This document shows, piece by piece, positions 22,673 through 27,353 of a stretch of 27,353 nucleotides of DNA. The stretch spans positions 1 to 27,353 of the forward strand of contig CAXSDP010000053.1 in assembly GCA_964235705.1 (NCBI GenBank), written 5' to 3'. The translations under genes were made by a program, and so were the position numbers. Source of the DNA: RH-AL1 sp964235705 (GTDB lineage Bacteria > Pseudomonadota > Alphaproteobacteria > Rhizobiales > Beijerinckiaceae). Position 1 is the stretch's first letter; every line of letters begins with the position of its first letter. The notes beneath the pieces are model-generated. The model had not been told where the DNA came from, made no database searches, and worked only from the letters and a program-made list of their open reading frames with translations.

Positions 22673-22736
22673 GCCCGTGCCACCGGGACCGAGACGGAAG
22701 ACGGCCGCGTCGAGGACAGCTTACGAGAGGACCGTG

Positions 22737-24068
22737 ATGAGCGGACCATCCACCATCACCGAGACCACCATCACCGAGACCACCATCACGAAGACCACTT
22801 ACGTGCCCAAGCGCGCCGCCGCGCGGTGGTTGGAGGGCCGCTTGCCCATCCTCGGTCTCGCGCATTCGGCGTTCGTCGCCTTCCCGAGCCCGCGCAACCT
22901 CAACTACTTCTGGACCTTCGGCGGCATCCTCGCCTTCATGCTGCTGTCGCAGGTCGTCACCGGCGTCGCGCTCGCCATGCACTACGTGCCGGACGCCTCG
23001 CTCGCCTTCGGTTCGATCGAGCACATCATGCGCGACGTCGACTACGGCTGGCTGATCCGCGCCGCGCACGCCAATGGCGCGTCGATGTTCTTCCTGGCGA
23101 TCTACGTCCACATGGCGCGCGGCCTGTACTACGGCTCCTACAAGGCGCCGCGCGAGGTGCTGTGGCTGCTCGGCGTGGTCATCTACCTGCTGGCGATGGC
23201 GACCGGCTTCACCGGCTCCGTGCTGCCATGGGGGCAACTGAGTTACTGGGGCGCCACCGTCATCACCTCGCTGTTCTCGGCCATCCCGATCGTCGGCACC
23301 TTCGTGACCCACCTGCTGTGGGGTGGCTTCGCCGTCGACGATGCCACGCTGAACCGCTTCTTCGCCCTGCATTACCTCCTGCCGTTCATGATCGCCGGCG
23401 TGGTGATGCTGCACATCTGGGCGCTGCACGTGCCGGGCTCCAACAACCCCGCCGGCATCGAGGCGACGTCGTCCAAGGACACGTTGCCCTTCCACCCTTA
23501 TTTCACCGCCAAGGACGGCTTCGCCCTGGCCTGCTTCCTCGTGCTCTACGCCTATGTCGTGTTCTTCGTGCCGAACTACCTGAACCACGCCGACAATTAC
23601 ATCGAGGCGAACCCGCTGGTGACCCCCCAGCACATCGTGCCGGAATGGTACTACCTGCCGTTCTACGCGATCCTGCGCTCGGTTCCCGGCAAGGGCCTCG
23701 GCGCGCTGGCCCTCCTGATGTCGGTCGCCCTGCTGGCCTTCCTGCCGTGGCTCGACACCTCGCCCGTGCGCTCGGCCAACTACCGTCCGCTGTACCGGGT
23801 CGCGTTCTGGGTGTTCGTCGCCGACGTGGTCCTGCTCGGCGTCGTCGGTTCGCGTCCCCCCGTCGGCGCGGCGATCTGGGTGGGGCAGATCTGCACGGGC
23901 TATTACTTCGTCCACCTGCTGGTGGTGCTGCCGTTGCTGGGGTTCATCGAGAAGCCGATGGCACTGCCGCCCTCGATCGCCGAGTCGGTGCTCGGCCGCT
24001 CGCGCGGCGACGACCCGGCGCGCGGGGTGGCGGCCGGGATCGCCTCGTCCCCGGCCGGGCGGGCATGA
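22737..24068 (+). CDS. petB: Cytochrome b of the bc1 complex
   Basis: The heme-b subunit holding the quinol oxidation and reduction sites. It has 443 residues from the ATG at 22737, with GAGAGGA upstream. The many membrane helices carry the heme-ligand His pairs in helix 2 (AHANGASMFFLAIYVHMARG) and helix 4 (ALHYLLPFMIAGVVMLHIWA). The Qo-site motif PEWYYLPFYAILRS is intact, and WGATVITSLFSAIPIVG is typical. The extreme N-terminus is unusual: three 15-bp repeats encode TITET/TITET/TITKT before the conserved part begins at about residue 32. The stop overlaps petC as ATGA. Confidence 0.97.
   Translation: MSGPSTITETTITETTITKTTYVPKRAAARWLEGRLPILGLAHSAFVAFPSPRNLNYFWTFGGILAFMLLSQVVTGVALAMHYVPDASLAFGSIEHIMRDVDYGWLIRAAHANGASMFFLAIYVHMARGLYYGSYKAPREVLWLLGVVIYLLAMATGFTGSVLPWGQLSYWGATVITSLFSAIPIVGTFVTHLLWGGFAVDDATLNRFFALHYLLPFMIAGVVMLHIWALHVPGSNNPAGIEATSSKDTLPFHPYFTAKDGFALACFLVLYAYVVFFVPNYLNHADNYIEANPLVTPQHIVPEWYYLPFYAILRSVPGKGLGALALLMSVALLAFLPWLDTSPVRSANYRPLYRVAFWVFVADVVLLGVVGSRPPVGAAIWVGQICTGYYFVHLLVVLPLLGFIEKPMALPPSIAESVLGRSRGDDPARGVAAGIASSPAGRA
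22752..22796 (+). repeat. 15-bp tandem repeat coding the petB N-terminus
   Basis: Three copies of accatcaccgagacc (the third reads accatcacgaagacc), in frame, each coding five residues of the TITET type. They sit just after the start codon. Confidence 0.93.
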
Positions 24069-24979
24069 GCCCCATGGCCGCGCGCCCGCGCGCCGAGGGG
24101 CATGGCATTCGCCCCGCGCTGATTGGCACGGTGTTGGGCTCCACCCTGCTCGGCTCCATCCTGCTGGGCTTGGCCCTGTCGGCTGGGCCAGCGCTCGGCG
24201 ACGGTCCGACGGCGGACGCTTCCTCGAGCGAGGACCCGGCCGTCCCCCCGCCCGTCGCCTGGAGTTTCGATGGCCCCTTCGGACGCTACGATCCCGCGCA
24301 GCTGCGGCGCGGCTACCAGGTCTACAAGCAGGTCTGCTCCAACTGCCACGCCATGAAGTTCGTCGCCTTCCGCGCCTTGGCCGGCATCGGCTACGACGCG
24401 GGTCAAGTGAAGGCGATCGCCGCCTCCTACCAGGTCGACGGCGGCACCGGTGACCAGGGGGAGCCGGTGAAACGTCTCGGTCGGCCGTCGGACGCGTTCC
24501 CCTCGTCCTTCCCCAGCGAGGCGGCGGCGGTGGCGGCCTTCGGGGTGGCGCCGCCGGACATGTCCAGCCTCGCCCTGGCGCGTGGCAGCGCGCGCCCGTT
24601 CCCGTGGTCCCTCCTCGAATTCCTGACCGGGCGCGGGGAGGCGGCGGGGCCGGATTACATCCACGCGGTGCTGAACGGCTACACCCGCGACGACGATCCC
24701 AACGCCAACATCTACGTGCGGGGGCATCACATCGCGATGCCGAAGCCCTTGTCGGATGGGCAGGTGACCGGCGCTGGCGGAAGACCGCGAACGCTCGCCC
24801 AATCGTCCACCGACGTCGCCGCCTTCCTGATGTGGGCGGCCGATCCGACGCTCGACGAGCGCAAGGCCCTGGGGGTGCGGGCGACCGGCTTCCTCCTGGT
24901 CTTCGCGACGCTGCTATACTTCGTGAAGCGGCGCATCTGGGCGAGGGTCGGCGGCGACGTCGTGGTCGGCGCGCGCTAG
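24065..24979 (+). CDS. petC: Cytochrome c1 of the bc1 complex
   Basis: Accepts electrons from the Rieske protein and passes them to cytochrome c. It has 304 residues, and its ATG overlaps the petB stop (ATGA), so the two are coupled. A long N-region and hydrophobic signal (about 16-46, GTVLGSTLLGSILLGLALSA) precede the mature protein. The heme-attachment site is CSNCH (91-95). The axial Met lies in HHIAMPKPLSDGQV. A C-terminal membrane anchor (GFLLVFATLLYFVKRRIWA) ends the protein, and WSFDGPFGRYD near the mature start is characteristic. It is a separate gene, not the fused b/c1 form found in some alphaproteobacteria. Confidence 0.96.
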   Translation: MSPMAARPRAEGHGIRPALIGTVLGSTLLGSILLGLALSAGPALGDGPTADASSSEDPAVPPPVAWSFDGPFGRYDPAQLRRGYQVYKQVCSNCHAMKFVAFRALAGIGYDAGQVKAIAASYQVDGGTGDQGEPVKRLGRPSDAFPSSFPSEAAAVAAFGVAPPDMSSLALARGSARPFPWSLLEFLTGRGEAAGPDYIHAVLNGYTRDDDPNANIYVRGHHIAMPKPLSDGQVTGAGGRPRTLAQSSTDVAAFLMWAADPTLDERKALGVRATGFLLVFATLLYFVKRRIWARVGGDVVVGAR

Positions 24980-25066
24980 CTGGGGCCGCGCGGCCGAGAA
25001 TTTGCCTGCCGACGCAACTCGGGTAAACCGCGCGATGTTTTCGCCGGGGTGATCGGGGACGCGTGC

Positions 25067-25480
25067 ATGGATGATGTTGGGATTGACCGAGGCGGGCTCG
25101 ACCGGCCGTCCACGCCGGGCCTGATCGGTGACGCGATCAAGCAAACGAGCGCGCTGCTCAGCGCCGAGATCCAGCTGATGCGGCTGGAAGCGACCGAGAA
25201 GGTCGTGGCCGCGCTGATCGCTGTCGTCAGCTTGGTGGTGGCCGCCGTGCTCATCATCGTGGCGCTCATTTTCCTCCTCCAAGGCTTGGTCGAGCTCCTC
25301 GTCCATTTCCACTGGGCGCCGTTCGCCGCCAGCTTCGCGGTCGGCGGGGGCATCGCCGTGCTGGCGCTCGTCGCGGCCTTCGTGGCGATCCGGCGCCTGA
25401 CGGCCGCGCGGCTGAAGCCGGCCCGCGCCATCCGGCAGGTGCGCGATACGTCCGACATGGTGAAGGGACTGGCCTCGTGA
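25067..25480 (+). CDS. Holin-X-like small membrane protein
   Basis: A 137-residue protein resembling the phage holin/Actinobacterial Holin-X group (PF07332), which in proteobacterial chromosomes is a housekeeping membrane protein of unknown role rather than a lysis protein. An amphipathic segment (LIGDAIKQTSALLSAEIQLM) precedes two membrane helices at about 48-77 (VVAALIAVVSLVVAAVLIIV) and 84-108. The ATG at 25067 is preceded by GGGGA. A GTG 18 nt earlier is possible. The stop overlaps the next gene as GTGA. It is the first gene of a three-gene membrane operon. Confidence 0.8.
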   Translation: MDDVGIDRGGLDRPSTPGLIGDAIKQTSALLSAEIQLMRLEATEKVVAALIAVVSLVVAAVLIIVALIFLLQGLVELLVHFHWAPFAASFAVGGGIAVLALVAAFVAIRRLTAARLKPARAIRQVRDTSDMVKGLAS

Positions 25481-25770
25481 GCGGTCCCCTCACGAGCGCC
25501 GCCGCCGCGGAACGTCAGGCCGACAAGTTGCGCGGCGAGCTCGCCGGTACCATCGAGCAGCTGAAGGACAACCTGCGGCCCTCGCAACTCGCCGGTGAGG
25601 CCCTGGCGACCACCAGGGCGCACACGCCGGACTGGCTCGTCCGCTCTCTTGCTTTCGTGCGCAGCCCGTCCGGCCTGGCGCTGGTTTGCGCGGCGAGCGC
25701 CGCGGTGGCGAGCACCGTGGCGACGCGGCGGCCGCGCCGGCGCCGTTCGTTGGACGTCGACGGGGGTTGA
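25477..25770 (+). CDS. DUF3618-type small protein
   Basis: A 97-residue protein with the DUF3618-like N-terminal helix (ERQADKLRGELAGTIEQL, then DNLRPSQLAGEAL) and one membrane segment (SGLALVCAASAAVASTVAT, about 64-82), ending in an Arg-rich tail. Its GTG start overlaps the preceding stop, so it is translationally coupled. The trio holin-X-like, DUF3618 and BrkB is a recurrent alphaproteobacterial arrangement as far as I recall; the functions are unknown. Confidence 0.75.
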   Translation: MSGPLTSAAAAERQADKLRGELAGTIEQLKDNLRPSQLAGEALATTRAHTPDWLVRSLAFVRSPSGLALVCAASAAVASTVATRRPRRRRSLDVDGG

Positions 25771-25839
25771 TCGTCGGCATCGTCGCCGACCCGCGTTTCC
25801 GCAAACACCGACCTTGGTAGCCGTTCTGGATCGATCGCG

Positions 25840-27105
25840 ATGGATAAGAAACGAAACGCCCTCTCCGTCCTGAGCGCCGGCGTCGCGCTCGCCTTCGCGC
25901 TGCGGCGTGAGAAGCGCGACGCGGCCAAGCGCGCGCAGGCGCTCCGACCGGGAGGGTCGGCATCGTCGGCATCCAAGGCCGCCGCCGCGAAGGTCGGCGC
26001 GACCGGACGGTTCACGACCGGCAAGCCAAGTCGCGCCAACTCTGTCGCTAGCAAGCCCATCACCAACAAGTCCATCGCCACCAAGCCCAGTGGCGCCAAG
26101 CCGAACGACACCAGGGCCGCCGGCGGCAAGGCCGGCAACGCCGGCCCGGGCAAAACCGCCGGCGCGCGTCCCGGAGTGGATGCGGGGGCGCCGGCGGAGA
26201 TCCCCCTCGATGGCTGGTGGCAGATCATCAAGCGGATGGTGAGCAAGTTCGGCGAGAACGAGCTGTTGTCGGAGGCCGCGAGCGTCACCTTCTTCGCGTT
26301 GCTCGCCTTGTTCCCGGCGGTCACCGCCATCGTCTCGATCTACGGCTTGTTCGCCGACCGCGCCACGATCGAGGAGAAGCTCAACGTCGCGTCGGGCTTC
26401 GTGCCGAGCGGCGGCATGGAGATCATCCGGGACCAGGTCCATCGCCTGACGCAAACGCCGGCCGGTGGGCTCAGCCTCGGGGCGATCGTCGGCCTGCTCG
26501 CGGCGCTGTGGAGCGCCAACCAGGGGAGCAAGGCAATGTTCAGCGCGCTCAACGCGGTCTACGGCGAGCGCGAGTCGCGTGGGTTCGTCAAGCTGACGAT
26601 CACGTCGTTGACCTTCACGCTCGGCACCATCGTGGTGCTGGTCGCCGCGATCGCGGCCATCGTGGTGCTGCCACTCGCCTTCCGCGCGATCGGCATCGAG
26701 GGGAGCGATGTCGACCTCATCGCCCGGATCGGACGATGGCCGGCGACGATCCTGTTGCTCATCCTGGCCTTGTCGCTGCTCTACCGTTTCGCGCCGAGCC
26801 GCAAGCCGGCGCGCTGGCGCTGGGTCACGTGGGGCGGCACGGTGGCGGCGGTCGCCTGGGTGGCGCTGTCGGCCGGGTTCTCCTGGTACGTCTCGAATTT
26901 CGGCAATTACAACAAGACCTACGGGTCGCTCGGCGCGATCATCGGCTTCATGACGTGGATTTGGCTATCGGCGACGGTCCTGCTGGTCGGCGGCCAACTC
27001 AACGCCGAGATGGAAGCGCAAACCGGGCGTGACTCGACGGTGGGGGAAGAGAAACCGGTCGGTGCGCGCAAGGCGCAGGCGGCGAACACGGTCGCCGCCA
27101 AGTAG
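25840..27105 (+). CDS. YihY/virulence factor BrkB family membrane protein
   Basis: A 421-residue inner-membrane protein of the BrkB/YihY family, whose molecular role is not settled. The conserved domain covers about 124-396 with six predicted helices. It begins DGWWQIIKRMVSKFGENELL, then AASVTFFALLALFPAVTAIV, and includes GLLAALWSANQGSKAMFSAL and GSLGAIIGFMTWIWLSATVL with VGGQLNAE at the end. Before it is an unusual 115-residue Ala/Lys/Ser/Gly-rich extension with loose repeats (ANSVASKPITNKSIATKPSG), probably disordered and cytoplasmic. It is the third gene of the membrane operon, 69 nt after DUF3618. Confidence 0.9.
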   Translation: MDKKRNALSVLSAGVALAFALRREKRDAAKRAQALRPGGSASSASKAAAAKVGATGRFTTGKPSRANSVASKPITNKSIATKPSGAKPNDTRAAGGKAGNAGPGKTAGARPGVDAGAPAEIPLDGWWQIIKRMVSKFGENELLSEAASVTFFALLALFPAVTAIVSIYGLFADRATIEEKLNVASGFVPSGGMEIIRDQVHRLTQTPAGGLSLGAIVGLLAALWSANQGSKAMFSALNAVYGERESRGFVKLTITSLTFTLGTIVVLVAAIAAIVVLPLAFRAIGIEGSDVDLIARIGRWPATILLLILALSLLYRFAPSRKPARWRWVTWGGTVAAVAWVALSAGFSWYVSNFGNYNKTYGSLGAIIGFMTWIWLSATVLLVGGQLNAEMEAQTGRDSTVGEEKPVGARKAQAANTVAAK

Positions 27106-27144
27106 CACGCGCGTCGCCGCCTGATCCGCCGCATCGCGCCTGGC

Positions 27145-27185
27145 GAGCCGTCCGGGTTGGTGCCCGCTGGAAAGGGCGACGGCTC
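27145..27185 (+). terminator. Nested hairpin after the BrkB gene
   Basis: GAGCCGTC (27145-27152) pairs with GACGGCTC (27178-27185), and inside it GCCC (27162-27165) pairs with GGGC (27174-27177). It lies 39 nt after the BrkB stop. There is no T-run, so it may be a factor-assisted terminator or a boundary element. Confidence 0.4.
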
Positions 27186-27300
27186 GGGCCAGGTTGCGGA
27201 GGGCTTTTGAAGGCAGACGCCACGTCCGTCGCCGCCAGTGGGCGCCGCAAGCCCGTGACGACCCATTTCAACGAGCCGTCATTTTTCCTTCACTGCCCTG

Positions 27301-27330
27301 TTGACACTTCCCTCATCTCCCCCCTATATC
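27301..27330 (+). promoter_or_regulatory. Strong sigma70-type promoter at the right edge
   Basis: TTGACA at 27301-27306 is a consensus -35 box. TATATC at 27325-27330 (18-nt spacer) or CTATAT at 27324-27329 (17-nt spacer) is a plausible -10. The spacer is C/T-rich. The transcript would leave the window to the right. Such near-consensus promoters in alphaproteobacteria often serve rRNA, tRNA or other strongly expressed units, but the target is not visible. Confidence 0.5.
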
Positions 27331-27353
27331 ACGGTCATCGGCGGCGCTGCTGT

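Noticed and set aside
22614..23915. A 433-residue minus-strand gene rich in His, Gln, Arg and Asp opposite petB
   Set aside because: Antisense shadow of a highly conserved cytochrome b gene with strong codon bias.
25067..25480. Prophage lysis holin
   Set aside because: No other phage genes are present, and the gene overlaps a DUF3618-type gene in a conserved-looking chromosomal membrane operon.

Overview
The window looks like chromosomal DNA of a high-GC alphaproteobacterium, most likely a member of the Hyphomicrobiales (Rhizobiales). The basis is gene content: an IalB-family protein, DUF992, DUF2852 and DUF3618 proteins, a trxB-LysR pair, and trmL-hemF divergent from petABC. It is a scaffold. 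Three runs of exactly 100 N (2668-2767, 8071-8170, 18436-18535) are assembly gaps of unknown true size, so order across them is not proven.

Layout. 1-1695 (minus): tolQ-tolR-tolA, with tolA cut by the window edge. 2053-2658 (plus): a secreted IalB-family protein. 2768-8070: an accessory segment between two gaps, with AT-rich patches. It holds an IS630-type transposase remnant, a nicotinamidase, a small secreted protein, a SphA/MetA-type outer-membrane protein and an IS701-type transposase remnant, with long gene-poor stretches. 8215-9255 (plus): a secreted L,D-transpeptidase-like protein. 9415-11531 (minus): 5-formyl-THF cyclo-ligase, a YmdB-type phosphoesterase and a degenerate HD-like protein, preceded by a structured region I propose is 6S RNA. 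11729-12169: ybgC, divergent from gluconokinase. 12899-13462: Dps. 13708-14208: DUF2852. 14219-16484 (minus): mtnP-apt-solute-binding protein with overlapping stop/start codons. 16556-18413 (minus): LysR regulator and trxB, with the trxB 5' end possibly in gap 3. 18838-19371: DUF992. 19538-19966: GtrA. 19991-21515 (minus): trmL-hemF. 21596-21907: a Gly/Tyr-rich secreted protein with a clear terminator. 22154-24979 (plus): petABC (cytochrome bc1). 25067-27105 (plus): a membrane-protein operon (holin-X-like, DUF3618, YihY/BrkB). The right edge carries a strong-looking sigma70-type promoter.

The genes mostly serve the cell envelope (Tol-Pal, L,D-transpeptidase, BrkB), respiration and heme (petABC, hemF), and nucleotide, folate and redox housekeeping (mtnP-apt, cyclo-ligase, trxB, Dps). 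I did not find a convincing new multi-gene system. The best leads are a 19-nt repeat-like element of the same length in both decayed transposases, the 6S RNA candidate overlapping a cyclo-ligase gene with no ordinary start, an orphan solute-binding protein coupled to adenine salvage, and many short tandem duplications, some lying against the assembly gaps.
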